This document shows, piece after piece, positions 8,681 to 16,982 of a stretch of DNA of 57,118 bases. The position numbers and the translations under genes are program-made. Within the stretch, counting starts at the first letter, position 1. The number at the start of each line of letters is the position of its first letter. The notes under the pieces are model-generated. The model saw nothing but the letters and a program-made list of their open reading frames with translations. It made no database searches and had not been told where the DNA came from. Origin of the DNA: Segetibacter sp. (lineage in GTDB: Bacteria; Bacteroidota; Bacteroidia; Chitinophagales; Chitinophagaceae); assembly GCF_025963695.1 (NCBI RefSeq), contig NZ_JAOQAH010000119.1, positions 1-57,118 on the forward strand, read 5' to 3'.

Positions 8681-9425
8681 ATTTTTTTACTTTAGCAGGA
8701 AAGTAGCTGCTTTTGTTCATTTTAACGATGCGAAAAAAATTCTGGCCTTCGGCAAGCAAAACTTTCCATCCCATGCTAGAAAACTTAATGCCACTTTTAA
8801 GATTTAGTTCTATAATGGCTATATCTAATTTTTGCCTGTTAGCAAGCACTAAAAATTCTGTATCCACCAAAAAACGATTGATGGTGGTTTGAAGGAACAG
8901 GTTTTTTCCTGTTTTGTTAAATCCTTTTAACCCCGACTGCGCATCTGCTATTGAAAGTTTGAGCAAATGTTTGTTCATTGCGATACAAGCTTTCGAGATT
9001 ATTTTTCTTTTAAGGGGGGTAGCAACATAGTATTCTGCTTTTCTTTTACCCGTTACAATCTCATTGCCCGAGCGAAGTAATGCATACACGTTTCTAAGGT
9101 CTTTTGACTCGTATGGGAAATCAAGGTCGGTAGTAATGACAACAGGAGCTGAAGCGGCGGCTACACCAGTTCTGAGGGCGAAACCTTTGCCCATATTTTC
9201 AGGATAAGAGATAAACTTGACGTTGCTTTCGGATTCTTGTATTACATCAAAGAGGCTTAGGAGATGTTCATTTTCGCCTCCGTCGTTTACTACTATGTAT
9301 TGAATAGAGATTGAATAATTGAACTCGATGTCAATTAATTGAATGTTCTCTTTTAAACTTTTCTCCCAGCCCAACCTGGGCTTGAACATAGGCAGCACTA
9401 TTGTTAAATCATACTGGTCACTCAT
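8649..9425 (-). CDS. Glycosyltransferase family 2 (polyprenyl-phosphate glycosyltransferase-like)
   Basis: GT2 enzymes use nucleotide sugars and a GT-A fold. The motifs seen are LTIVLPMFKP at the N-terminus, VVNDGGENEH, NMGKGFALRTGVAAA, the metal-binding DLDFPYESKDL (DxD) near residue 100 and DAQSGLKGF around residue 170. This order matches dolichyl/undecaprenyl-phosphate glucosyl- or mannosyltransferases such as DPG/DPM synthases. At 258 residues there is no clear transmembrane anchor. It is the first gene of a two-gene unit with the overlapping deacetylase. The acceptor and product are unknown; a lipid carrier is the family-based guess. Confidence 0.87.
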   Translation of the reverse strand: MSDQYDLTIVLPMFKPRLGWEKSLKENIQLIDIEFNYSISIQYIVVNDGGENEHLLSLFDVIQESESNVKFISYPENMGKGFALRTGVAAASAPVVITTDLDFPYESKDLRNVYALLRSGNEIVTGKRKAEYYVATPLKRKIISKACIAMNKHLLKLSIADAQSGLKGFNKTGKNLFLQTTINRFLVDTEFLVLANRQKLDIAIIELNLKSGIKFSSMGWKVLLAEGQNFFRIVKMNKSSYFPAKVKKYAQRKGLINV

Positions 9426-9743
9426 GCAAGGTGTTTTACAGTTGGAAAAAGCCGAAACCTGTTTTAATCTGGATTGATTGGTTGTTGTTAATAATTCTTA
9501 AATCTATTTTTCTCGGCAAAACACTAATAATAATCGGCAAAGTATTTACTAAATATAGACATTGGAATTAAATAGACAATAAAAACCTTAAATAATTATA
9601 AAGTAGAATTATAAATACCAGGGGTAAATGCTGCAGGGAGTAACGTTGGTCATAATGTTCAAATCATTAAACCCTCTCTTGAGAATCTCTTTTATTATTA
9701 CCTTCAACAATTAGTTGTGCCCTTGTAATACAAGTGCTCTTGA
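9426..9743. promoter_or_regulatory. Divergent intergenic region between the GT2 and outer membrane protein genes
   Basis: 318 bp of AT-rich sequence between two divergent start codons must hold promoters for both directions. I could not pick a convincing Bacteroidota -33/-7 pair by eye. No coding frame or dispersed repeat is seen. Confidence 0.45.
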
Positions 9744-11597
9744 ATGAATAAGAAGCGTTTATATCAAATACTAGCATTTTGCTGTGCCTTGTTATGGGTA
9801 CAACCCATACACGGCCAGGATATTAAAAAAACTTCGCAGAAGAAAAGCGGGTTCTTTAGCAGAATATTTAATCGCGTAAAAAGTTCTGTTACAGTAGCGC
9901 CTCCTGATAGCACTAAGGCACTAGTTGCAACCAATGGTAAAAGTGTGGTGCCGTTTATAGAACATCAGGGGAAAGTCATACGGTTGGTAACAACGCAGGA
10001 GCTGGGTTTTGAAAAATCGTTTTCTGATACAACCAGTTTCATAAACCATTATGGTTCGCGCATTCTAAATGCTTTGCATACCAACACTTACGATTGGGTA
10101 ATCAGGCATAACCTGTTTATTAAAAAAGGAAGCCATCTTAATCCCTATTTGCTTTCGGATAATGAACGCTATTTACGGTCTTTGGAGTTTATACAGGATG
10201 CAAGGGTTGTAGTTAAACCGGTTGAGGGTACACAAGACTCTGTTGATATTGTTGTAATAACCAAAGACTTGTTTAGTATAACGGGTTCGCTTGACTTTAG
10301 CGGTGTAGATAGACAAAGAATAACTGCCGGGGAAAGTAATTTGGCTGGTGCAGGTCAAAAAGTACAAATTACTGCTTTGCACGATGTAAACAGAACACCC
10401 AGGTTTGGATACGATTTTATGTATTCGAAAAATAGCATTCTGCATAGTTTCATTACGGCCACAATGGGCTATAGCCGTATCAATAATGATCGGACCGGAA
10501 TGGATAATGTATCATCTTTCTATTTGCAATTAAGTCGTCCGCTTGTATCCCCTTATTCTCATTTTGCAGGAGGACTGGATCTTCGGTTTAACCAGTCTTA
10601 TAACTTATACATGAAACCTGATAGTCTTTTTTACGACTATAAAAACGCTTCCATCGACGTGTGGACAGGGTACAGCGTAGGACTAAAGAGCCTCCTTAAA
10701 AATAATAACAGTCGTAACCGAACTTTTCTTGCTGCCCGGTATATTAAAAATAGGTTTGTTCAGAAGCCGTTTCAAGTCGGGGAAAGCTTTAATAACCTTT
10801 TCAACAATACGAACGCTTTTCTCGGCGAGGTCACTTTTTTTAAACAGGAGTTTTATAAGACAAATTACATCTACGGCTTTGGTACTACAGAGGATGTTCC
10901 GTACGGTTATAATGTGGCCTTAACGGCGGGATGGTACAAACAATTGGACCTTGCAAGACCTTATTTTGGTGTAAACGCCAACCGTTATATCGCCACGGAA
11001 AAAGGAAAATTTGTGCAGATTTTTATACGATCGGGGGCGTTTTTAAATAAGGGCATATTTCAGGATGCAAGTATACTAGCTGGCGGAAGCTTGTACAGTC
11101 GCCTGTATATCTTTAAGAACTTTAAAATGCGTCAATACCTCAAGTACAGTTATACCCGGCTTTACAACAGGGTTATTTATGACCCGCTTAGAATTGACAA
11201 TGCGTTAGGCCTGAAATATTTTAATGCCGATTCGCTACGAGGTTCGCAAAGAATGAGTATGTATGCAGAAACGTTTTTCTTTGCTAAATACAAATTCCTG
11301 GGGTTTCAGCTTGCCCCTTTCGTGTTTGCTGATGCATCTTTACTAACCGGTCACGCGGACCACTTTTCAAAGTCAGATATTTATACAGGCATAGGTGCGG
11401 GAATAAGAGCAAGAAACGTAAACCTTATATTTTCTACTGCAGAACTCCGCCTGATGTATTTTCCCAGGAAGGCGCAGGATATGCAGGCGTTTCAAATTTC
11501 TTTCCATGGCGACATCCGTTTCAGGTACAACACAAATTATATAAGACCTCCTGATATTATACAGTTAAACAACGAAGATGCAAATAGCTTTTATTAA
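9744..11597 (+). CDS. Outer membrane beta-barrel protein with POTRA-like N-terminal region
   Basis: The 617-residue product begins with a Sec signal peptide (about residues 1-24, ending before QDIKK). Residues about 70-170 (GKVIRLVTTQELGFEKSF up to VDIVVITKDLFSI) look like a POTRA-type alpha/beta module: a strand, two helices and closing strands with the phrase LRSLEFIQDARVVVKP seen in Omp85/BamA-like proteins. The rest is rich in alternating aromatic and polar strands (for example FITATMGYSRINNDRTG, RLYIFKNFKMRQYLKYSY), consistent with a beta-barrel. Omp85 relatives insert or export outer membrane proteins, but the exact role is unknown. It appears monocistronic. Assignment to the Omp85 superfamily is by pattern, not alignment. 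Confidence 0.65.
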   Translation: MNKKRLYQILAFCCALLWVQPIHGQDIKKTSQKKSGFFSRIFNRVKSSVTVAPPDSTKALVATNGKSVVPFIEHQGKVIRLVTTQELGFEKSFSDTTSFINHYGSRILNALHTNTYDWVIRHNLFIKKGSHLNPYLLSDNERYLRSLEFIQDARVVVKPVEGTQDSVDIVVITKDLFSITGSLDFSGVDRQRITAGESNLAGAGQKVQITALHDVNRTPRFGYDFMYSKNSILHSFITATMGYSRINNDRTGMDNVSSFYLQLSRPLVSPYSHFAGGLDLRFNQSYNLYMKPDSLFYDYKNASIDVWTGYSVGLKSLLKNNNSRNRTFLAARYIKNRFVQKPFQVGESFNNLFNNTNAFLGEVTFFKQEFYKTNYIYGFGTTEDVPYGYNVALTAGWYKQLDLARPYFGVNANRYIATEKGKFVQIFIRSGAFLNKGIFQDASILAGGSLYSRLYIFKNFKMRQYLKYSYTRLYNRVIYDPLRIDNALGLKYFNADSLRGSQRMSMYAETFFFAKYKFLGFQLAPFVFADASLLTGHADHFSKSDIYTGIGAGIRARNVNLIFSTAELRLMYFPRKAQDMQAFQISFHGDIRFRYNTNYIRPPDIIQLNNEDANSFY

Positions 11598-11927
11598 AGC
11601 AGCTTGCATTAGCAATTGTTTTTGCAAGCAGGCATAGGTTCTTCACTCGCCATTAATTGTGATTTTTATTTAAATTTCTCGCTGAAGAAGTGAGAATAGG
11701 AGCATTACCTCGTTTCGCCACCTTCAGCTACACCGTGGTTAAGGTTGCTGAATAAAGTTATACAAGTACCAGTGTGTGACACAACCGGTGCTACATAGCA
11801 GCACAAAAGCTAAGTGCCACCAAAGAAAAATGCTTCTTACTGCCTTAACTCTAATCTTATTGTTAAATCACTTTTCATTAAAACTTCCCTGTCGTTTCTT
11901 AAAGTAATATGCTGCATAATTTACTTT
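11598..11927. other. Intergenic stretch upstream of the S41 protease
   Basis: It contains a small inverted repeat just after the outer membrane protein gene (11602-11608 with 11623-11629) and a dispersed repeat copy at 11774-11785. A GTG-initiated extension of the protease frame runs through its last part, but it overlaps the repeat and lacks coding character, so I treat it as noncoding. Confidence 0.5.
11762..11785 (+). repeat. Dispersed repeat, GTGTGACACAAC variant
   Basis: ACAAGTACCAGTGTGTGACA leads into CAAC. The core GTGTGACACAAC differs from GTGCGACGCAAC by C to T in one arm and G to A in the other, so the little palindrome is kept. Confidence 0.55.
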
Positions 11928-13331
11928 ATGCTGCATAATTCCGAATGTAAAAACATAATAATAGCGGCCCTGCTTGCTACAGGTGTAGGTATTCTTTCAT
12001 CGTGTCAGAAGAATATTGTCGATCAGCCTGTTGCTGCGCCAACCCCGGTTACAAATAATGGTCCTTCTGCCGAGTATAAATTGAAGGACTCCGTGGTGCA
12101 GTTAACCCGCGATATTTATTTATGGTACAACCAGATTCCTTCCACTTTCGATCCGCATTCGTTGGCCACTCCGGTTGAGGCGATGACGGCAATAAGAGCG
12201 TATAGTATTGAATCACCTTTCACTACCCCGGTTGACAAGTGGAGCTTTGCTATGAAGAAAACAGAATGGGATAATTCGAGTTCGGGCCATGTGCAGCAGA
12301 CGGCAGAAGGTAGCGCCGACCTGGGGCTGACTGTTTTCTTTCGTACAGAAGGCGACCTTCGGGTAGCAAACGTAGAACCCGAGTCCGCAGCAGGCAAAGC
12401 CGCCGTCCATCGCGGCTGGAGGATCACAAAGCTTAACGGCAGCACCAACATAACTACAGGGAATGCCACTCAAATTATAAGCGGTGTGTACGAAAGTGCC
12501 AGCAGCACTTTTACTTTTCAAAAGCCTGATGGCACAACTGTAAATGTTACACTAAATGCCAATGCTTATAACGAGCACCCCATAGTGGTTGACTCTGTTT
12601 ATGCTGCCGGCAGCAAAAAAGTGGGCTACCTTGTTTTTAACTCTTTCCTCGGCGACACTACCCAAATCTACAACGACTTCAGCCGCGTCTTCAGTCGCTT
12701 TAGTCGCGAAGGGGTGAACGAGGTAATCATTGATCTTCGATATAACGGAGGCGGCTATGTAACAGTACAGGAAAGGCTTGCCAATTACCTTGTTAACGCC
12801 GCTTACAACGGGCAGGTGATGATGACTGAAAAATTCAACGATAAGAACTCGGGATATAATAGTACGACCAGGTTTAAAAAACTGGGATCTTTAAATCTCA
12901 ACCGCATATTTTTTATTGCCAGTAGCAGTACAGCTTCGGCAAGCGAGCTTCTTATTAATAACCTAAAAGCATATATGGATGTAAGGCTTGTGGGTCCGTC
13001 AAATACAACCGGTAAGCCCGTTGGGTTCTTTCCTATCCCCGTTGGCGAGTGGTATATATTCCCTGTCTCTTTCCGTACTGTAAATAAAAACGGTGAAGGC
13101 AGTTATTTTAACGGACTTGCTCCAACCAATCGAGCCTCTGACGGAGTAGATAAAGACTGGGGCGATAGAAGCGAGGCGGCTCTATCTTCTATTTTAAATG
13201 GCTTCTCTTCGGGTGCATTTCGCACTATCGACAGCGAGCATGTGGGTGCAGATCCGGCTATTCAGGCCGTTAACAATACCCTGTCCCAGAGAGAATTTAA
13301 AGGAACAATCGACACTAGGGGTCTTCATTAA
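11928..13331 (+). CDS. S41-family (C-terminal processing type) peptidase, lipoprotein
   Basis: I start at the ATG at 11928 rather than the upstream in-frame GTG at 11814, because this puts a lipoprotein signal at the N-terminus (IIIAALLATGVGILSSC, acylated Cys about residue 25). The mature 467-residue protein has a PDZ-like module around residues 115-185 (LGLTVFFRTEGDLRVANVEP, GWRITKLNGS) and an S41 protease domain with VIIDLRYNGGGYVTVQERL. The catalytic Ser should be S337 in STASASELL and the Lys K363 in TGKPVG, 26 residues apart as in CtpA-type enzymes. It would sit in the periplasm or on the cell surface and cleave proteins near their C-termini; the substrate is unknown. A terminator follows directly. 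Confidence 0.88.
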   Translation: MLHNSECKNIIIAALLATGVGILSSCQKNIVDQPVAAPTPVTNNGPSAEYKLKDSVVQLTRDIYLWYNQIPSTFDPHSLATPVEAMTAIRAYSIESPFTTPVDKWSFAMKKTEWDNSSSGHVQQTAEGSADLGLTVFFRTEGDLRVANVEPESAAGKAAVHRGWRITKLNGSTNITTGNATQIISGVYESASSTFTFQKPDGTTVNVTLNANAYNEHPIVVDSVYAAGSKKVGYLVFNSFLGDTTQIYNDFSRVFSRFSREGVNEVIIDLRYNGGGYVTVQERLANYLVNAAYNGQVMMTEKFNDKNSGYNSTTRFKKLGSLNLNRIFFIASSSTASASELLINNLKAYMDVRLVGPSNTTGKPVGFFPIPVGEWYIFPVSFRTVNKNGEGSYFNGLAPTNRASDGVDKDWGDRSEAALSSILNGFSSGAFRTIDSEHVGADPAIQAVNNTLSQREFKGTIDTRGLH

Positions 13332-13354
13332 TTATAAGGAGTTTTATAAAAACG

Positions 13355-13388
13355 AAAGAGGTTGTCGCCGCACAGCCTCTTTTGTTTA
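13355..13388 (+). terminator. Intrinsic terminator after the S41 peptidase gene
   Basis: An 11-bp stem with one G-U pair (13355-13365 with 13372-13382), a 6-nt loop CGCCGC and a T-rich tail, 24 bp after the stop codon. Confidence 0.8.
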
Positions 13389-13417
13389 ATAGTATTTTTT
13401 ATGTAACGCGCTCCGGA

Positions 13418-13472
13418 TTTTCATAGCATCATCGTTGCCACGCTCGGTTCTCATGCAGTTTTTCATAGCAGC
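13418..13472 (-). repeat. 43-bp repeat element, minus copy, with extra TATGAAAA tail
   Basis: The minus strand reads GCTGCTATGAAAAACT (13472-13457), 11 nt, GAGCGTGGCAACGATG (13445-13430), then ATGCTATGAAAA. Both 16-mers are identical to the copy at 7767-7809 with the same spacing. Confidence 0.8.
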
Positions 13473-13616
13473 ATAGGCAGTGGGTCCGGTTCTTAGCTAA
13501 GGATCAATAATTTTGTTCGGTGTAATAAAACTCATCAAACAGCCGCGGAGCGAGCTTTAAAACATATTTAGGGAACAATAGTCAAAACGCTGGAATGGCT
13601 TGCCACTTAAAACAGT

Positions 13617-13910
13617 TTAAGCACTTTTTCTTGACGCACCTGATTTACTACTTTGTTTTGTTTTATTACCGCAATACTTCTTTCTAATACTTGCTTTTGC
13701 CGTTTTATTATTGCTGGCTTCAGTAGTATTGTTATTAAATGTAGTACTGTCAAAGATGTTTTTCTTCTTTGAAATAATTGCATCAGCCTTACCTGCATTT
13801 GCTCTGCGCTGCGGATCCTGGATCTGCTTTTCTACATATTTTGGTATAGTTTGGCTATATCCTGACAGGCCTATAATTACTCCTGTTATTAGCGTACAAA
13901 TCTTCTTCAT
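13617..13910 (-). CDS. Small secreted hypothetical protein
   Basis: The 97-residue frame begins with a good Sec signal peptide (MKKICTLITGVIIGLSGYSQ, cleavage near residue 20). The mature part is basic and low in complexity, rich in Lys, Asn, Ser and Thr (ASNNKTAKASIRKKY), ending in a very basic tail. No family is recognised. The low-complexity C-terminal half could mark a frameshift or decay, but there is no positive sign of it. Both neighbours lie on the other strand, so it would be transcribed alone. Confidence 0.5.
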   Translation of the reverse strand: MKKICTLITGVIIGLSGYSQTIPKYVEKQIQDPQRRANAGKADAIISKKKNIFDSTTFNNNTTEASNNKTAKASIRKKYCGNKTKQSSKSGASRKSA

Positions 13911-14442
13911 AAACTCTGGTCTTATTGATATCCAAATTAAGTAAAGTAGCGTTTAGAGGATGTTAAGAATGGGTATTAGACGAGCAAAAGGCAAATATCG
14001 GGTGCAGGTCCTACACTTTGGCTACATTAAAAGGGTATTTGTTTAGTGTAACTTAGAAACGGCGCCGCGGCCGCAACTATGTATTTCGGCTATGCCTTTA
14101 ATAGTCCCGTAGGGAACGAGATGTTGGTATAAAATAAATCAGACCTCACGATCCCTTTCCGGCAGAGACGAAATAGATATAGTGCCTGCCAGCCATCTTA
14201 GGTTGGCGATTTTTCTCTGCAAACAGGTTGGTCAACAGCCCGTCTTCGTCTCGAAATAACTTATGGGTTTATCCCAAAAGCCGCAGCCTGCGACAGTGGT
14301 AGTTGATTTTAAGCCGGGAAGGCTTCCATTTGAATAGGAAATTAAATTTTACAGTTTCGTGGTAATTTAAACGTTAACTAAACGACGTTGAGCCAGGGAT
14401 ATTCAGTTCCATAGTTATTACCTTCACACCTAACCCCCTACG
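13911..14442. other. Noncoding stretch with a third repeat type
   Basis: No open frame of substance is seen. It contains AGTCCCGTAGGGAACGAGAT plus GTTGGTA at 14103-14129, and a 7-bp hairpin with a short T-rich tail near 14190-14215. The promoter of the Crp/Fnr gene should lie in its last 100 bp. Confidence 0.5.
14103..14129. repeat. CCCGTAGGGA-type intergenic repeat, single copy
   Basis: The string AGTCCCGTAGGGAACGAGAT followed by GTTGGTA resembles, from memory, an abundant intergenic repeat of Bacteroidota genomes (AGTCCCGTAGGGACGAAAT-like). Only one copy is present, so its repeat nature rests on recall, not on this window. Confidence 0.4.
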
Positions 14443-15024
14443 ATGTTTGAGCTGCTTCACAAAAAAATTAGTGCCGTAACTTCTGTCAACGAAGAAGATT
14501 TTGACTATTTCAAAACCTTATTCGTTCAAAAGAAATTACGGAAGCGGCAATATTTTTTGCAAGAGGGTGACATTTGCAAATACCAGGCTTTCGTTGAGCA
14601 AGGACTCCTTCGTTCTTATACCGTTGACGAAAAAGGCAGCGAACATATTCTACAATTTGCTTCAGAAGGCTGGTGGATGGCCGACCTGTCAAGCTACCTT
14701 ACTAATGAACCATCATTCTTAAATGTTGATGCACTGGAAGAAGTGGAACTTTTGCTTATAACTAAACCTTTGTGGGAACACGCTATGCAAAAAATACCTG
14801 CATTAGAACACTACTTCAGAATTATAATACAAAATCACCTTGTTGCCACGCAAAAAAGATTGTTACAATCTTTAGCCGAAACAGCAGAAGAAAAGTATAA
14901 CAGGTTTCTCGCTACTTACCCTGAATGCGTACAACGCGTATCGCAACATATGGTGGCTTCTTACCTTGGCGTTACCCGCGAAACACTTAGCAGGGTACGC
15001 AGACAATTGGCTGACCGTAAATAA
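14443..15024 (+). CDS. Crp/Fnr-family transcriptional regulator
   Basis: This 193-residue protein has an N-terminal cyclic-nucleotide-binding-like beta-roll (LRKRQYFLQEGDICKYQAFVEQGLLRSYTVDEKG) and a C-terminal winged helix-turn-helix (VSQHMVASYLGVTRETLSRVRRQL). It lacks the Cys cluster of Fnr and the full cAMP-binding signature of Crp, as is common in the short Bacteroidota members, so the signal is unknown. It stands 87 bp upstream of the ring-cleaving dioxygenase gene on the same strand and is the obvious candidate regulator of that cluster (inference from position). Similar regulators often precede stress and detoxification genes in this phylum. Confidence 0.9.
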   Translation: MFELLHKKISAVTSVNEEDFDYFKTLFVQKKLRKRQYFLQEGDICKYQAFVEQGLLRSYTVDEKGSEHILQFASEGWWMADLSSYLTNEPSFLNVDALEEVELLLITKPLWEHAMQKIPALEHYFRIIIQNHLVATQKRLLQSLAETAEEKYNRFLATYPECVQRVSQHMVASYLGVTRETLSRVRRQLADRK

Positions 15025-15085
15025 TGTGATGTATGTCACGCATATTTAATGCGCTAACTCAATGGTAGCACCCCCTTTGCTATAG

Positions 15086-15093
15086 TAGCTTTG
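15086..15093 (+). promoter_or_regulatory. Possible Bacteroidota -7 promoter element before the dioxygenase gene
   Basis: TAGCTTTG matches the TAnnTTTG consensus of the phylum's primary sigma factor and lies 19 bp before the ATG at 15112. No good -33 TTTG partner is seen at the usual distance, so this is weak. Upstream, 15026-15045 holds TGATGTATGTCACGCATATT, a possible operator. Confidence 0.35.
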
Positions 15094-15111
15094 CGTTATT
15101 AAATAAATATT

Positions 15112-16047
15112 ATGGAAAACAGGATACTAGGTCTTCACCATATTACCGCAATAGCCGACAATGCACAGCGTAATTATAATTTCTACACTAAAGTATTAGG
15201 GCTAAGGCTGGTAAAAAAGACGGTAAACTTTGACGACCCCGGCACATACCATTTTTACTACGGCGATGAAACAGGCGCTGCCGGAACGATTCTGACTTTT
15301 TTTCCCTGGGAAGGGATAGGGCAGGGCAAGATAGGTAGTGGCATGGCGACGAACATAGGTTATTCAGTACCTGAAGGCAGTCTGGATTTTTGGGCTGACC
15401 GCTTTACACAGTTTAACGTAAAACACGAAAACGTAGACCAAAGATTTAGCGAACAGTATCTTTCTTTTCAAGACCCTGACGGTTTAAAATTTGACCTTAT
15501 TGTTTCACCAACTGCTGACAACAGGAAAGGCTGGGAGACGAAAGAGGTGACCGCTGAGGTAGCAACCAGGGGTTTTCACAGCATTACCTTAACGGTAAGA
15601 AACGTTGCCCCAACTGCTAAAATTCTTACAGACTTACTTGGTTACAAATTGCTACAGCAGGAAGGAAACCGGTACAGGTTTATTACCGATGCAATTGACA
15701 ATGCCGCTGTTGTCGACATTATAGAAACGTCAAATCTAGCTCCCGGCAAAGGTGCTGCAGGTACCAATCATCATGTGGCTTTTCGTGTAAAAGACGACAA
15801 TATCTTAATGGAATTCAGGGAGAAGATAGCAAGTAAAGGTTTAAGCATTACTCCCAAAATCGACAGAGATTATTTTTTCTCATTGTACTTCAGAGAACCA
15901 GGTGGTGTGTTATTTGAATTGGCTACCGATAATCCTGGCTTTACAAGAGATGAGCCGTTGGCTGAACTGGGCACATCTTTGAAACTGCCGAAACAATATG
16001 AAGAAAGCCGAAAGGAGATAGAACAGGCATTACCCTTACTGCAATAG
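15112..16047 (+). CDS. Ring-cleaving dioxygenase, glyoxalase fold (MhqO-like)
   Basis: The 311-residue cytoplasmic protein contains two tandem VOC (vicinal oxygen chelate) modules. The first opens with ILGLHHITAIADNAQRNYNFYTKVLGLRLVKKTVNFDD, the second with RGFHSITLTVRNVAPTAKIL and TNHHVAFRV; the repeated HxI motifs and the late Glu in GGVLFELATD are the usual metal ligands. Close relatives are annotated as ring-cleaving dioxygenases and, in Bacillus, MhqO belongs to the methylhydroquinone-responsive regulon with the hydrolase MhqD. The next gene here is an MhqD-like esterase, only 41 bp on, which supports a role in breaking down quinones or hydroquinones. The real substrate is not shown by sequence. 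Confidence 0.87.
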   Translation: MENRILGLHHITAIADNAQRNYNFYTKVLGLRLVKKTVNFDDPGTYHFYYGDETGAAGTILTFFPWEGIGQGKIGSGMATNIGYSVPEGSLDFWADRFTQFNVKHENVDQRFSEQYLSFQDPDGLKFDLIVSPTADNRKGWETKEVTAEVATRGFHSITLTVRNVAPTAKILTDLLGYKLLQQEGNRYRFITDAIDNAAVVDIIETSNLAPGKGAAGTNHHVAFRVKDDNILMEFREKIASKGLSITPKIDRDYFFSLYFREPGGVLFELATDNPGFTRDEPLAELGTSLKLPKQYEESRKEIEQALPLLQ

Positions 16048-16088
16048 CAATTACAAGTAAATTTTTGTTAGTTTAATTAATAACAGTT

Positions 16089-16709
16089 ATGCATAAAAAA
16101 AACATAGTCACAGAAGGAAAGGAATTAAGTGCAACAAGTAAAGTCTTAATCATGTTACATGGCAGGGGCGGAACGGCTCAGGATATTTTAGATTTCTCCA
16201 CTCACTTACATGTTAAAGATTTTTCACTGATTGCTTTACAGGCAACTAATAATACATGGTATCCTTATTCCTTTCTTGCACCTCCTTCGCAAAATGAACC
16301 CTGGCTCTCCTCGGCGCTGCAGTTGCTGAAGGACTTGGTAGAGGATTTATATAGTAAGGGCATCCCTTCCGAAAATATTTACTTCACTGGTTTTTCCCAG
16401 GGCGCGTGTTTAACATTAGAGTTTGTAACAAGGAATGCCAATAAATATGGCGGAGTAGCAGCATTTACCGGTGGATTAATTGGAGATAAGATATACAACG
16501 AGCGCTATGCAGGTGATTTTCAAAACACGCCTGTTTTTATTGGCTCAAGTAATCCTGATCCGCATATTCCGGTTGAAAGAGTTTATGACACAACGAAGTT
16601 TTTGAAGGGTATGAATGCTTCCGTTACCGAAAAAGTTTACGACAACATGGGCCATACTATTAACGAGGACGAAATTGAAAACGCAAATAAGCTTGTTTTC
16701 AAGGCTTAA
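16089..16709 (+). CDS. Alpha/beta hydrolase, phospholipase/carboxylesterase family (MhqD-like)
   Basis: The 206-residue cytoplasmic enzyme has the carboxylesterase arrangement: MLHGRGGTAQDIL (oxyanion-hole loop), nucleophile elbow GFSQGACL, acidic residue in SSNPDPHIPVERV and His in NMGHTINEDE. Relatives hydrolyse short acyl esters. In Bacillus subtilis the homologue MhqD is induced with MhqO by methylhydroquinone. The gene follows the dioxygenase closely on the same strand and probably shares its transcript. There is no signal peptide or membrane segment. Confidence 0.86.
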   Translation: MHKKNIVTEGKELSATSKVLIMLHGRGGTAQDILDFSTHLHVKDFSLIALQATNNTWYPYSFLAPPSQNEPWLSSALQLLKDLVEDLYSKGIPSENIYFTGFSQGACLTLEFVTRNANKYGGVAAFTGGLIGDKIYNERYAGDFQNTPVFIGSSNPDPHIPVERVYDTTKFLKGMNASVTEKVYDNMGHTINEDEIENANKLVFKA

Positions 16710-16773
16710 TCGTTAACTCATAACTATATTCCTAATGCCATTAACTAAAGCTGGAATTTAATTAACAAAAGTC

Positions 16774-16868
16774 GCGTCATTGCGAGGATGAACGACGAAG
16801 CAATCTGCTCGATACCAATAAAAGGCCCTTAAATTCGGAAAGCAGATCCCTTTGTTTTTCGCAACGAC
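16774..16868. repeat. GTCATTGCGAGGA-type intergenic repeat, copy 1
   Basis: The left arm GCGTCATTGCGAGGATGAAC continues with GACGAAGCAATCTGCT; the right arm begins AGCAGATCCCTTTG and ends TTCGCAACGAC, an imperfect reverse complement of the left. The same layout recurs at 24163-24250. From memory this resembles a repeat found between genes of many bacteria. Confidence 0.7.
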
Positions 16869-16982
16869 TGGGGCGGGTTACAACGAACATCAAAGCTGCC
16901 CACTTTGGCTAACGTTGGTGACACTGACCATTTCCATTTTTATCATTTTGCATGAATAACAAGGGCAGTAAAATTAAAACAA

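Noticed and set aside
11814..11927. GTG-initiated extension of the S41 protease by 38 residues
   Set aside because: It would bury the lipoprotein signal in the middle of the N-terminus. The ATG at 11928 gives a clean lipobox.
15026..15045. TGATGTATGTCACGCATATT as an Fnr/Crp box
   Set aside because: One half-site (TGTCACGCAT) is suggestive but there is no good second half TTGAT..ATCAA or TGTGA..TCACA, so I list it only as a possible operator.
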